Shown here in pieces: positions 7,253 through 16,054 of a DNA stretch of 64,000 nucleotides (positions are counted from its first letter, which is position 1; the number at the start of each line of letters is the position of its first letter). The notes under the pieces are model-generated. The model was not told the origin of the DNA, did not search any database, and was given only the letters and a program-made list of their open reading frames with translations. Location: positions 1-64,000 of the forward strand of contig NZ_CCAE010000005.1 in NCBI RefSeq assembly GCF_000723405.1, read 5' to 3'. The DNA is from Hydrogenophaga intermedia. Its GTDB lineage: Bacteria; Pseudomonadota; Gammaproteobacteria; Burkholderiales; Burkholderiaceae_C. The translations under genes and the position numbers were made by a program.

Positions 7253-7804
7253 ATGTCGTCTCGCTTCTTCACGTTTTCCGCCGTGCCCCGCGGGCCCTGG
7301 CGGGTGCTGGACCAGATCACCGTGTCCGGACCGTCGCTGCCCAGCGCCAGCCACATCCGGGTTCAGGCCGGCCCCGAGGCCCCGGCGCCGAGCGACTGGT
7401 CCCTGCGTGGCATCACCAGCCACGAGCGCTACGTGGAACGGGCCGAGCGCGAGGCGCTGGCCGCCCGGCAGGTGGGCCTGGGCCAGCCCGGTCACACCTG
7501 CGCCGCGCTGATTCCGATCCGCAAGAACGCCGCCTGGTGGGGCCTCACCCAGGACGAGCGCCGCCGGGTGCTGGAGGAACAATCCCGACACATCCGCCTG
7601 GGCATGAACTACCTGCCCCAGATCACGCGTCGCCTGCACCACTGCCGCGACCTGTCGGACAGCGAGCCCTTCGACTTCATCACCTGGTTCGAGTACGCGC
7701 CACAGGATGCCGGCCGGTTCGACGAACTGGTGCGGGAACTGCGGCAGACCCCGGAGTGGCAGTACGTGGAACGCGAAATCGACATCCGCCTGCAGGCCGC
7801 GTGA
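7253..7804 (+). CDS. cld: Chlorite dismutase, dimeric (clade 2) type
   Basis: A 183-residue haem enzyme expected to convert chlorite to chloride and O2. The length and the motifs SHERYVERAERE, AALIPIRKNAAWW, RRLHHCRDL, FDFITWFEYAP and YVEREIDIRL closely match the short dimeric enzyme of Nitrobacter winogradskyi, as I remember that sequence. The proximal haem ligand His113 (SRHIRLG) and the catalytic distal arginine Arg126, thirteen residues later, are both present. This separates it from HemQ-type relatives that lack this arginine. The ATG at 7253 gives the family-like N-terminus; a GTG at 7205 is possible but unneeded. No chlorate or perchlorate reductase is in the window. Confidence 0.85.
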   Translation: MSSRFFTFSAVPRGPWRVLDQITVSGPSLPSASHIRVQAGPEAPAPSDWSLRGITSHERYVERAEREALAARQVGLGQPGHTCAALIPIRKNAAWWGLTQDERRRVLEEQSRHIRLGMNYLPQITRRLHHCRDLSDSEPFDFITWFEYAPQDAGRFDELVRELRQTPEWQYVEREIDIRLQAA

Positions 7805-7810
7805 GGACTG

Positions 7811-8560
7811 CTACGGGGAGCCCAACACGGCCTTTGCGAGCCCCACCAGCCCCATCAGCACCGGCTGGTGCAACAGGTAGTAGCTCAGGCTCCAGCGTCC
7901 CCACAGGGCCATGAAGCGGCCGACCGCGCCGCCCTGCCCCGAGCCGCCCAGCCAGCCGGGCCGGTGGGCGCACACCCAGCGCCCGGTGGCCAGGCCCCAC
8001 CACACCACGCCCATCCACGGCAGCAGCGGCACGTAATCTTCGGCGAAGGGTTTGCGGCTGATGAAACCCAGCACATTGAGACCGGGCTGGTTCAACGCTT
8101 CCAGCGCGGGCCAGGCGGCCATGGCGGCCGGTGCCAGCCAGGGCAGCACGATGGCCAGTGCGCCCAGCGGCCACAGCCAGCGCCCCCAGCCCCCCGTGAG
8201 CCGCGCGATCACCAGCATGACGGCGATGCCGTGCAGCACGCCGAAGTAGATGAAGCTCTTGGGGAACATGAACCACGAGCCCACGGTGACCAGCAGCGCC
8301 GCACCCGCCACCTGCGCCCAGCGGCGCCAGAAGCGCGGCCAGCCCTGGCCCTGGTGCAGGGCCACCGCCTGCGACAAGCCGGCCGTGAACAGGAAGAGGC
8401 TGACGATGGCGGTGCGCTGCGTGGTCCAGAACGGGTCGCTGAGGAAGGCCTGGTGAGTGAAGCCGAAGTGGTCGAGGTCGAAACAGAAGTGGTAGGCCGT
8501 CATCCACAGCAGCGCCACGGCGCGCAGCTGGTCGATGCGGTCGTACCGGGTGGTGCTCAT
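7811..8560 (-). CDS. DUF1624 / heparan-alpha-glucosaminide N-acetyltransferase-like membrane protein
   Basis: A 249-residue inner-membrane protein with about seven hydrophobic segments. The N-terminal RYDRIDQLRAVALLWMTAYH and the later SLFLFTAGLS and FGVLHGIAVMLV motifs are typical of DUF1624 acyltransferase-like proteins. The conserved histidine in FGVLHG is a candidate functional residue. Its start overlaps the stop of the upstream alpha/beta hydrolase gene (ATGA). The substrate is unknown. Confidence 0.8.
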   Translation of the reverse strand: MSTTRYDRIDQLRAVALLWMTAYHFCFDLDHFGFTHQAFLSDPFWTTQRTAIVSLFLFTAGLSQAVALHQGQGWPRFWRRWAQVAGAALLVTVGSWFMFPKSFIYFGVLHGIAVMLVIARLTGGWGRWLWPLGALAIVLPWLAPAAMAAWPALEALNQPGLNVLGFISRKPFAEDYVPLLPWMGVVWWGLATGRWVCAHRPGWLGGSGQGGAVGRFMALWGRWSLSYYLLHQPVLMGLVGLAKAVLGSP

Positions 8561-9303
8561 TGGCTGGCTTGCGCGTGGTTCCAGATGCCCAGGAGGTGCT
8601 CCGCCAAGGCCTTCGGCTCGCTCACCATGGGGCAATGGCCCGTGGCCATCTCGATGAGGTTCCAGCCCGGCTCGCGCCGCACGCGCTCGCGCGAGGCCTT
8701 GATGGTGCCCAGCGCGGGCGCGGTGCAGTCGATGAAGGTGCGCGGCGCGCGCGCCACGGCGTCGCCGTCGAAGTCCAGGGGCTGATCGTAGAGCCGGTAG
8801 GGCTGCGGGGTCTGGCGGCGGTTGAGCCAGTCGCGGTCGGCCCCCTGCAGGCCGAAGACCTCGGCGTCCGGCGGCGCGAAGTGCAGGCCCCCGCTGGCCT
8901 TGGCCGCCTCGAAGCGCTTGGCCTTGGTGGCCTCGTCGTGCGGCGTGCTCCAGGCCTCGCCGGGGTACGGCAGCACCGCGTCCAGGTAGACGAGATGCGC
9001 CAGCGCGCCGGGCGCGGCGGCCTGCAGGCGGTCGGCCACGCCGGTGACCACCATGCCCGCGTAGCTGTGGCCCACCAGCACCACGCGCTTGAGTTCCTCG
9101 GCCTCGATCAGGCCGAGGACGTCCTGCACGTGGGTCTGCAGGTCGATGGACTCGCTCATCAGGTGGGCCCGCTCGCCCACGCCGGTGAGGGTGACGGCGT
9201 GCGATTCGGCACCGGCCGCGCGCAGCAGCGGCAGCACGCGGCGCCAGACCCAGGCCCCCAGCCAGGCGCCGTGGACCAGGACGATGGACGTGGTGTTGCT
9301 CAT
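8557..9303 (-). CDS. Alpha/beta hydrolase, EstC / plant methylesterase-like
   Basis: A 248-residue serine hydrolase. It has the oxyanion-hole motif LVHGAWLGAWVW near the N-terminus, the nucleophile elbow GHSYAG (about residue 99), an acidic residue region around FIDCTAP, and the terminal histidine in ATGHCPMVSEP. This pattern is typical of bacterial EstC-like and plant salicylate methylesterase-like enzymes that act on small esters. The ATG at 9303 follows a GGAGA-type ribosome site. It is translationally coupled to the DUF1624 gene downstream. Confidence 0.88.
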   Translation of the reverse strand: MSNTTSIVLVHGAWLGAWVWRRVLPLLRAAGAESHAVTLTGVGERAHLMSESIDLQTHVQDVLGLIEAEELKRVVLVGHSYAGMVVTGVADRLQAAAPGALAHLVYLDAVLPYPGEAWSTPHDEATKAKRFEAAKASGGLHFAPPDAEVFGLQGADRDWLNRRQTPQPYRLYDQPLDFDGDAVARAPRTFIDCTAPALGTIKASRERVRREPGWNLIEMATGHCPMVSEPKALAEHLLGIWNHAQASQ

Positions 9304-9351
9304 GCGGGTTCTCCTGGAAAATACCGGACCCACGCATTCTGCCCGCGCCCC

Positions 9352-11325
9352 ATGCTGCCCCACCAGATCGAGCTGCTATCCCCCGCCCGCACGGCCGACA
9401 TCGGCATCGAGGCCGTCAACCACGGCGCCGACGCCGTCTACATCGGCGGCCCATCGTTCGGCGCGCGCACTTCGGCCGACAACAGCGTGCAGGACATCGC
9501 CCGCCTGGCCAGGCACGCCCACCGCTTCGGCAGCCGCATCTACGTCACGGTCAACACCATCCTGCGCGACGACGAGCTGGAGCCGGCCAGCAGGCTCATC
9601 CGCCAGCTCTACGACGCGGGCGCCGACGCCCTGATCATTCAGGACATGGGCCTGCTGGAGCTGGACCTGCCGCCCATTCAGTTGCACGCCAGCACGCAGA
9701 CCGACATCCGCACGGTGGAGAAAGCCGTGTTCCTGCAGAACGCCGGCCTGTCCAAGCTGGTGCTGGCGCGCGAACTCACGCTGCCGCAGATCCGTGCGAT
9801 CTACGACGCGCTGGACGACCAACGCTGCATCGTCGAGTTCTTCATCCACGGCGCGCTGTGCGTGGCCTACAGCGGCCAGTGCTACGTGAGCCACGCCCAC
9901 ACCGGCCGCAGCGCCAACCGGGGCGACTGCTCCCAGGCCTGCCGCCTGCCCTACGAGGTGAAGGACAGCCAGGGCCGCATCGTGGCGCACGACAAGCACG
10001 TGCTGTCGATGAAGGACAACAACCAGAGCGACAACCTGCGCGCCCTCATCGACGCCGGCGCGCGCAGCTTCAAGATCGAGGGCCGCTACAAGGACCTGGG
10101 CTACGTCAAGAACATCACGGCGCACTACCGGCGCCTGTTCGATCAGATCCTGGACGAGCGCCCCGAGCTGGGCCGCGCCTCCAGCGGGCGCGCCACCTTC
10201 AGCTTCACGCCCGACCCCGACCAGAACTTCAACCGCGAGTTCACCGACTACTTCGTCAACGGCCGCCAGGACGACATCGGCGCCTTCGACACGCCCAAAA
10301 ACCCGGGCCGTGCCATCGGCTTCGTCACGCAGGTGGGCCCCAACTGGGTGGAGTTGCAGTGCGACGACGAGGCCACGGTGATCCACAACGGCGACGGCCT
10401 GTGCTACCTCGACCTGCACCGCGAACTCGTGGGCCTGCAGATCAACCGCGCCGAACCGGCGGGCGCGCCCGGGCGCTTCCGCATCTTCCCCAAGGACGCC
10501 ATCGAGGGCCTGCGCCACTTGAAGCGCGGCACGGTGGTGAACCGCAACCGAGACATGGACTGGGTGCGCGCGTTGGAGAAGAAGTCGGCTGAGCGGCGCA
10601 TCGGCGTGTGGATGAAGCTCTCGCGCACGGCCGATGGCCTTCGCCTGGACCTCACCGACGAGGACGGCCATGCCGCCCACGCCGAACTGGCCTGCTCGCT
10701 GGAGCTGGCTCGTGATGCCTCACAGGCGCACGACAAGCTGCGCGAGGCCTTGGGCCGCCTCGGCGAAACGCTCTTCACGCCCATCGACATCGCCCTCGCC
10801 TTCAGCGAGCCCTGGTTCGTGCCGGCCTCGCTGCTCAACCCGCTGCGCCGCGAGGCCGTGGCCGCGCTGGAGGCCGCGCGCGCCAGGGCATTCAAACGCC
10901 TGCCGCGCGGCGTGGCGGTGGAGCCGCCCGCGCCCTACCCCGAGGACACGCTCACCTACCTGGCCAATGTGTTCAACCACAAGGCCCGCGCCTTCTACGA
11001 GAAGCACGGCGTGAAGGTGATCGCCAGCGCCTACGAGTCGCACGAGGAGACCGGCGAGGTCAGCCTCATGATCACCAAGCACTGCGTGCGCTTCTCGCTG
11101 AGCCTGTGCCCCAAGCAGGCCAAGGGCGTCACCGGCGTGCAAGGCACGGTGCGCGCCGAGCCGCTCACCATCACCCACAACGACGAGAAGCTCACCCTGC
11201 GCTTCGATTGCAAGCCCTGCGAGATGCACGTGGTGGGCCGCATCAAGCCTTCGGTCATGAAAGCGGCGGCGCACAGCCCCATCACCTTCCACCGCACACG
11301 GCCCACGGCGCGCGGGCCGCACTGA
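9352..11325 (+). CDS. rlhA: Peptidase U32 family protein, RlhA-like (23S rRNA C5-hydroxylation)
   Basis: A 657-residue U32 protein. The family signature is at about residues 164-182 (EFFIHGALCVAYSGQCYVS), and further cysteines (GDCSQACRLP) fit an iron-sulfur site. The N-terminus IELLSPARTADIGIEAVNHG is standard. The length matches the long RlhA/YdcP type (about 650) rather than the shorter TrhP/YegQ. E. coli RlhA hydroxylates cytidine 2501 of 23S rRNA using a prephenate-derived oxygen source. The C-terminal domain (CVRFSLSLCPKQAKG and RFDCKPCEMHV) carries further conserved cysteines. It is a single gene divergent from the hydrolase gene. Confidence 0.8.
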   Translation: MLPHQIELLSPARTADIGIEAVNHGADAVYIGGPSFGARTSADNSVQDIARLARHAHRFGSRIYVTVNTILRDDELEPASRLIRQLYDAGADALIIQDMGLLELDLPPIQLHASTQTDIRTVEKAVFLQNAGLSKLVLARELTLPQIRAIYDALDDQRCIVEFFIHGALCVAYSGQCYVSHAHTGRSANRGDCSQACRLPYEVKDSQGRIVAHDKHVLSMKDNNQSDNLRALIDAGARSFKIEGRYKDLGYVKNITAHYRRLFDQILDERPELGRASSGRATFSFTPDPDQNFNREFTDYFVNGRQDDIGAFDTPKNPGRAIGFVTQVGPNWVELQCDDEATVIHNGDGLCYLDLHRELVGLQINRAEPAGAPGRFRIFPKDAIEGLRHLKRGTVVNRNRDMDWVRALEKKSAERRIGVWMKLSRTADGLRLDLTDEDGHAAHAELACSLELARDASQAHDKLREALGRLGETLFTPIDIALAFSEPWFVPASLLNPLRREAVAALEAARARAFKRLPRGVAVEPPAPYPEDTLTYLANVFNHKARAFYEKHGVKVIASAYESHEETGEVSLMITKHCVRFSLSLCPKQAKGVTGVQGTVRAEPLTITHNDEKLTLRFDCKPCEMHVVGRIKPSVMKAAAHSPITFHRTRPTARGPH

Positions 11326-11326
11326 C

Positions 11327-11830
11327 TCAGCCGTCTTCGGGCTCGGCGCCTGAGTCCTCCGGCACCTGGAGCACGGCCAGCAGGCGGTCGAGCATGGCGT
11401 AGACCTCCGCCACGAATTCAGGGCCCAGGTCGGCCTCAAGCTGGCGGTAGACGTCTTCGAGGTCGCCGCTGACGTCCTTGAACATGCGCATCGCCCGCGG
11501 CGTCAGCGAGACGTGCTGGCGGCGCTGATCGCCTTTCATGCGTTCGCGGCTCACCAGGTCCAGCGCCTCCATGCGGGCCAGCACACCCGCCAGGCTGGGG
11601 CTGGAAATGTGGCAGATGGTGCAGATCTGGCGCGGCTCCAGCGTGCCGTAGACGTCGAGCGCGCGCAGGATGCGGAACTGCTGCTCCGTCAGCCCCGTTT
11701 TCTTGAGCACCGGCCGAAAGCGCGCGATGAGCCCGCCGCGCACCTGCAGCAGCAACAGGGGCAGGTTGCGGCGCGCGCGCGGAGCGGCTGGGGGAACGGG
11801 GGTGGCTGGGGGTGTGCGGGATCGCGGCAA
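11327..11830 (-). CDS. MarR-family regulator, HpaR-like
   Basis: A 167-residue winged-helix repressor. The N-terminal region RNLPLLLLQVRGGLIARFRP followed by GLTEQQFRILRAL closely resembles HpaR, which represses homoprotocatechuate catabolism. The recognition region is ISSPSLAGVLARMEALDLV, with the wing at KGDQRRQHVSLTPRAM. The C-terminus is acidic. As last gene of the Bug-ThDP-aldehyde dehydrogenase operon, four bases after the dehydrogenase stop, it probably autoregulates the operon from the 32-bp palindrome at 15963-15994 and releases on binding an aromatic acid. Confidence 0.87.
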   Translation of the reverse strand: MPRSRTPPATPVPPAAPRARRNLPLLLLQVRGGLIARFRPVLKKTGLTEQQFRILRALDVYGTLEPRQICTICHISSPSLAGVLARMEALDLVSRERMKGDQRRQHVSLTPRAMRMFKDVSGDLEDVYRQLEADLGPEFVAEVYAMLDRLLAVLQVPEDSGAEPEDG

Positions 11831-11834
11831 GGTG

Positions 11835-13181
11835 TCAGAAGGGGTAGGCCTGGGGTTCGGTCTGGATCGTAATCGAGCGCAGATCGGTGAACTCCGCGAT
11901 GGCCGCCTTGCCGCCGAAACGGCCGTACCCGCTGTCCTTGACGCCGCCGAAAGGCAACTGCGGTTCGCTGCGCACCGTGGGCGCGTTGATGTGGCACACG
12001 CCGCAGGCCAGGCGCTGCGCCACCTGCAGGGTGCGGGAGATGTCGCGTCCGAACACGGCGCCGGCCAGGCCGTACTCGGTGTCGTTGGCCACGCGCACGG
12101 CCTCCTCCAGGTCGTTCACCCGCACGATGGCCGCGATGGGGCCGAAGGACTCGTCACCATAGACCTTCATGCCCGGCTTCACGTGGTCCAGCACCAGCGG
12201 CGCGATGCGCGCGCCGTGGCGCCGCAGCGGCACCCGGAGCTTGGCGCCGAGGGCCACCGCGTCGTCCACCATGGCGGCCACCTGCTCGGCGGCGCGTTCG
12301 CTGATGAGCGCGCCCGCCAGCGCGGGCACCTCGCGGGTGGCGAGCCGCTCGGCCTTGTCCGCCAGGGCCTGCGCGAAGCGGTCGGCGATGGACGCTTCCA
12401 CCACGATGCGTTCCGTGGACATGCAGATCTGGCCCTGGTTCATGAAGGCCCCGAAGGCGGCGGCGTTCACGGCGGCATCCACGTCGGCGTCGGCCAGCAC
12501 CACCAGCGGCGACTTGCCGCCCAGCTCCAGCAGGGCCGGCTTGAGGTATTGGCCCGCCAGCGCACCGACGATGCGCCCGGTGCGCGTGGAGCCGGTGAAG
12601 TTGACCCGGCGCACCGCCGGGTGGGCGATCAGCGCTTCCACCACCTGCGGCGCGATGGCCGGGTCGTGCGCAATGACGTTGACCACGCCAGGGGGGAAGC
12701 CCGCGTCATTGAGCAACTCGCCGATGAGGCGGTGGCTGTCGGGGCAGACCTCCGAGGCCTTCATCACCACCACATTGCCACAGGCCAGCGGCATGGCCAG
12801 CGCGCGCAATCCCAGCAGCAGCGGCGCGTTCCACGGCGCGATGCCGAGCACCACGCCCACCGGCACGCGCAGCGTCATGGCCACGCAGCCAGGCTGGTCG
12901 GACGGAATCGTCTCGCCCCCCACCTGCGTGGTGAGCGCGGCCGCCTCGCGCAGCGCGGCAATGCCGCCCTTCACGTTGAACTGCGCCCAGCCCACGGACG
13001 TGGCGGTCTCGGCCACCATGCGCTCGACGAACACGTCGGCACGCGCCTGCAGCAGATCCGCGGCCTTGCCGAGCAGCTCTCGCCGCAAACCCGGGCCGGT
13101 GCGCGACCAGGAGACAAAGGCCTGGGCGGCCGAGTCGACGACGGCGCGCGCGCCCTCCACCGTGTGCCAGTTGTGTGTCAT
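11835..13181 (-). CDS. NAD(P)-dependent aldehyde dehydrogenase
   Basis: A 448-residue enzyme, slightly shorter than the usual 480-500 at its N-terminus. Family motifs are clear: GIAPWNAPLLLGLRALAMPL, NFTGSTRTGRIVG for cofactor binding, LELGGKSPLVVL with the general base Glu, and the nucleophile Cys in NQGQICMSTERI. The IAPWNAP and GQICMST patterns resemble vanillin/benzaldehyde-type dehydrogenases. It sits 13 bases after the ThDP-enzyme gene, so it probably oxidises the aldehyde that the decarboxylase releases to a carboxylate. Confidence 0.9.
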   Translation of the reverse strand: MTHNWHTVEGARAVVDSAAQAFVSWSRTGPGLRRELLGKAADLLQARADVFVERMVAETATSVGWAQFNVKGGIAALREAAALTTQVGGETIPSDQPGCVAMTLRVPVGVVLGIAPWNAPLLLGLRALAMPLACGNVVVMKASEVCPDSHRLIGELLNDAGFPPGVVNVIAHDPAIAPQVVEALIAHPAVRRVNFTGSTRTGRIVGALAGQYLKPALLELGGKSPLVVLADADVDAAVNAAAFGAFMNQGQICMSTERIVVEASIADRFAQALADKAERLATREVPALAGALISERAAEQVAAMVDDAVALGAKLRVPLRRHGARIAPLVLDHVKPGMKVYGDESFGPIAAIVRVNDLEEAVRVANDTEYGLAGAVFGRDISRTLQVAQRLACGVCHINAPTVRSEPQLPFGGVKDSGYGRFGGKAAIAEFTDLRSITIQTEPQAYPF

Positions 13182-13194
13182 GTCGGTAGCTCCT

Positions 13195-14934
13195 TCAAAG
13201 CGGGGCGATGCGCGCGTGCAGCACCGCGCTGCGGCCTTCGTCGAGCGCGCGGATGCAGCGCGCGACGGCGTCGTCGATGTCCTTCGGGTCGCTCACGCGC
13301 TCGCCATGCGCGCCGGCGGCTTCGCCCACGGCGGCGAAGTCCATGTCGCGAGGCAACAGCGAGGCGTATTCGCCGCTGTGAAAGGCGTGGCCCCCGGGGT
13401 ACATGCGCAGGGTCGACTCCTTCACCGCGGCCCAGCCGCTGTTGTCCAGCACCACCGTGAAGATGGGCACGCCATATTCGCGTGCCACCGCGTAGGTGGA
13501 CGTGGGGTTGCTGAAGTAGAAGGTGCCGTCGCCGACGAAGTGCACCACGCGCCGCTGGGGGTGGGCCAGCTTCATGCCCAGCGCCGTGCCGGCCGAAAAG
13601 CCCAGCCCGCCCCCCGGAAGGCCCATCAGCGTGCCCGGCTGTTGGCGCGGCACCTGCTCGAACACGGTCAGCGTGTGGCGGATGCCTTCGTTGAGCACGA
13701 TGTCGTCTTCACCGAGGGCGCGGTGGATGGCAGCGCACAAGTGCGCGGCGTTGATGGCGCCCGGCTCGCCCGGCGCGCGCGCGGCGTCGGCCACGCGCTG
13801 GCCACGCTCGGCGTGCTCGGCGCCCAGCCGCACCAGACGCGCGGCCGCGCGCGCTTCAAAGGCCGGTGTGGCCAGGGCCTTCACCGCTTCGATCAGATCG
13901 GTCAGCAGCAGCTCGCTGTCGCCTTGCAGGCGCAGGTCGGTGGCGAAGCCCCACATCGGCATGTCGCGCTTGAGCGCATCCACGTCGATCTGCGCCCACC
14001 AGGCCTTGGGGTTGACGTTCGTGGTCTTGGGCACCCAGGGCACGTCCACGTCCAGCATCAGGCCAACATCGGCGCGTTCGGCGAACGGGCCGGGCAGGTA
14101 GCCGCCGAAGCAGGGGCTGTCTCGGCGGATGTTCAGGTGCACGCTGTTGAATTCGCACACGCGCATGCCGATCAGCGTGGACAGCGCCTCCACCAGCGCC
14201 GGCACGCGGGGGTTGCGGCCGGCGTAGGCGGTGACCAGCAAGGGGTCTTCTGCCGCCACCAGGCGCTCGGCGATTCGTTGGATGTCGTCGGGCCGGGCGC
14301 CACCCGCTCGCACGGGCTGGTGATGCGCGGCCGTGAACGGGTGCAGCTCGTCCGGCGGGCACGGCGCGGCCAGCACCTCGCGCGGCAGCATCAGGTACAC
14401 GGGGCCGGGTGGGTCGCTCTGCATCACGGCGTGCGCGCGCGCGATCACCTCCTCGGCCATCGACGGCCAGGGCAGCGTGTATTCCCACTTCACGTACGGG
14501 CGCACCACGCTGCCCTGGTCGAAGGGTTCCTGCACGAAATGCACGTAGGTGTCGCGGCCGCCCTCCACGCCGTTGAAGGTGGTGGCCGGCGCGCGGCCCG
14601 CCATCAGCAGGATGGGCACGCGCGCGCGGAACAGGTTGTGCAGCCCCATGGCGGCATTGGCCGTGCCCGCGTCCACGTGCACCAGCACGGCCTGGCCACG
14701 GCCGGTGGCCACCGCGTAGCCGCCGGCCATGTGGATCGCCGTGTTCTCGTGCGGGCACAGCACCAACTCTGGCAAGCGCCGGCCCGCTTCGCGCCAGCGC
14801 GCCATCTCCTCGATGAGGGGCGCGTGGTCGGTGCCGAGGTTGCAGAACAGGTAGTCGATGCCACGGTCCAGCAGGGCCTGGAGCAGGTGGTGCGAGGCGC
14901 TGCGCGCCGTCTCGTGGGGGCTGTCGGGGAGCAT
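13195..14934 (-). CDS. Thiamine diphosphate-dependent enzyme (2-oxoacid decarboxylase / acetolactate synthase-like)
   Basis: A 579-residue ThDP enzyme with the three usual domains. The cofactor-activating glutamate is in CPHENTAIHMAGGYA (Glu about residue 56), and the ThDP/Mg motif runs from VGDGTFYFSNPTS to LDNSGWAAV near residue 480. The N-terminal motif LGTDHAPLIEEM differs from classic acetolactate synthase or benzoylformate decarboxylase. With an aldehyde dehydrogenase and HpaR-like regulator in the same operon, decarboxylation of an (aryl) 2-oxoacid to an aldehyde is the best guess. Carboligation or C-C lyase chemistry cannot be excluded. Confidence 0.85.
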   Translation of the reverse strand: MLPDSPHETARSASHHLLQALLDRGIDYLFCNLGTDHAPLIEEMARWREAGRRLPELVLCPHENTAIHMAGGYAVATGRGQAVLVHVDAGTANAAMGLHNLFRARVPILLMAGRAPATTFNGVEGGRDTYVHFVQEPFDQGSVVRPYVKWEYTLPWPSMAEEVIARAHAVMQSDPPGPVYLMLPREVLAAPCPPDELHPFTAAHHQPVRAGGARPDDIQRIAERLVAAEDPLLVTAYAGRNPRVPALVEALSTLIGMRVCEFNSVHLNIRRDSPCFGGYLPGPFAERADVGLMLDVDVPWVPKTTNVNPKAWWAQIDVDALKRDMPMWGFATDLRLQGDSELLLTDLIEAVKALATPAFEARAAARLVRLGAEHAERGQRVADAARAPGEPGAINAAHLCAAIHRALGEDDIVLNEGIRHTLTVFEQVPRQQPGTLMGLPGGGLGFSAGTALGMKLAHPQRRVVHFVGDGTFYFSNPTSTYAVAREYGVPIFTVVLDNSGWAAVKESTLRMYPGGHAFHSGEYASLLPRDMDFAAVGEAAGAHGERVSDPKDIDDAVARCIRALDEGRSAVLHARIAPL

Positions 14935-14944
14935 GGGTTCCTGG

Positions 14945-15919
14945 TCAGTTGGTCGTGGCGGCCAGGCCGGCGGCGCGCACGGCGGGCGCGAAGGCCTTCT
15001 GCTCGGCCTGAATGCGCTGGCGAATCGCCTCGGGGCCTGCGAAGTCGCTTTCGTGGCCGAGCTTGGCGAAGGCTTCTCGCATGGCCGGCGTGGCCAAGGC
15101 CTTTTCCAGCTCGCCCGACAGGCGCTTGAGCACGCCCGGGGGCGTGCCGGCCGGGGCGTACAACGCCAGCCAGACCTCGTACTCCGTGCCGGGGAAGCCC
15201 GCCTCGGCCAGGGTCGGCACGTCGGGGAGGAAGGGCGAACGCTTCTGCGAGGCAACGGCCAAGGGACGCAGGCCGCCGGACTTGATCTGCCCACTGAGCG
15301 GCGCCAGATCGGCCATCACCATGACCGCACGGCCCGTGACCAGGTCCGAGATCGCTGGCGTGAAGCCGTTGTAGGGCACGTGGATCATCCTGGCGCCGGC
15401 ACTTTGCACCAGCATCTCGGTGCCCACGTGGGCCATGGAGCCCACGCCATTGCTGGCGTAGGCCAGCGAGCCGTCCTTGGTCTTCGGATCGGCGAACAGC
15501 TCCTTCACCGTCTTGTAGGGCTGCGTGCTGGACACGGTGAGGAAGAACGGCAGGCGCGACACCATGCCGACCGGCGCGAAGTCCTTGAGCGGGTCGAACG
15601 CCAGCTTGGCCTGCGTGAGCGGCAGCAGCGTCATGGTGGAGCCACCGGTCAACAGAAGCGTGTAGCCATCGGGCGTGGCGCGCGCCACCGTGGAGGCGCC
15701 GATCACCGTGTTGCCTCCGGGCTTGGCCTCCACGATCACGCTCTGCCCCATCGAATCGCCCAGCGCCTGCGCCACCAGGCGTGCGGCGGCGTCGACACCG
15801 CCCCCGGCCGCATAAGGAATGACGATGCGAATGGTCTTGTTGGGAAAGCTGTCCTGCGCGTGGCCCGCCAGCGTCGCAGCGCACAGCAGCGCGGCGACGG
15901 CCCATCGAACGAGTTTCAT
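14945..15919 (-). CDS. Bug-family (TctC-like) tripartite tricarboxylate receptor
   Basis: A 324-residue periplasmic receptor with a Sec signal peptide (MKLVRWAVAALLCAATLAG, then HAQDS). The mature part begins SFPNKTIRIVIPYAAGGG and has the VEAKPGGNTVIG loop, both family markers. It is the first gene of the ThDP/aldehyde dehydrogenase operon, ten bases before the next gene, and the only transport component in it. It probably captures the 2-oxoacid or aromatic acid that the operon degrades. The ATG at 15919 is used because the signal peptide starts there. Confidence 0.92.
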   Translation of the reverse strand: MKLVRWAVAALLCAATLAGHAQDSFPNKTIRIVIPYAAGGGVDAAARLVAQALGDSMGQSVIVEAKPGGNTVIGASTVARATPDGYTLLLTGGSTMTLLPLTQAKLAFDPLKDFAPVGMVSRLPFFLTVSSTQPYKTVKELFADPKTKDGSLAYASNGVGSMAHVGTEMLVQSAGARMIHVPYNGFTPAISDLVTGRAVMVMADLAPLSGQIKSGGLRPLAVASQKRSPFLPDVPTLAEAGFPGTEYEVWLALYAPAGTPPGVLKRLSGELEKALATPAMREAFAKLGHESDFAGPEAIRQRIQAEQKAFAPAVRAAGLAATTN

Positions 15920-15962
15920 GCCTTGTCTCCTGGATGTTTTTTCCAGCGGACAACGGTGTCCG

Positions 15963-15994
15963 CCGCAAATCACTCACATGTGAGTGATTTGCGG
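15963..15994. promoter_or_regulatory. 32-bp perfect palindrome, probable MarR/HpaR-like operator
   Basis: The half-site CCGCAAATCACTCACA is followed at once by its exact reverse complement, with no mismatch over 32 bp. It lies 44-75 bases before the Bug receptor ATG and directly abuts a minus-strand -10-like TATGCT (15995-16000), so a bound repressor would cover the transcription start. MarR-family proteins bind such palindromes, and the operon ends with an HpaR-like gene. Confidence 0.75.
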
Positions 15995-16054
15995 AGCATA
16001 GGCCTCCGGCGCAGGTGCGGCTCTAGGCAATAACCCGAAGTTGTGCCGGCCTGC

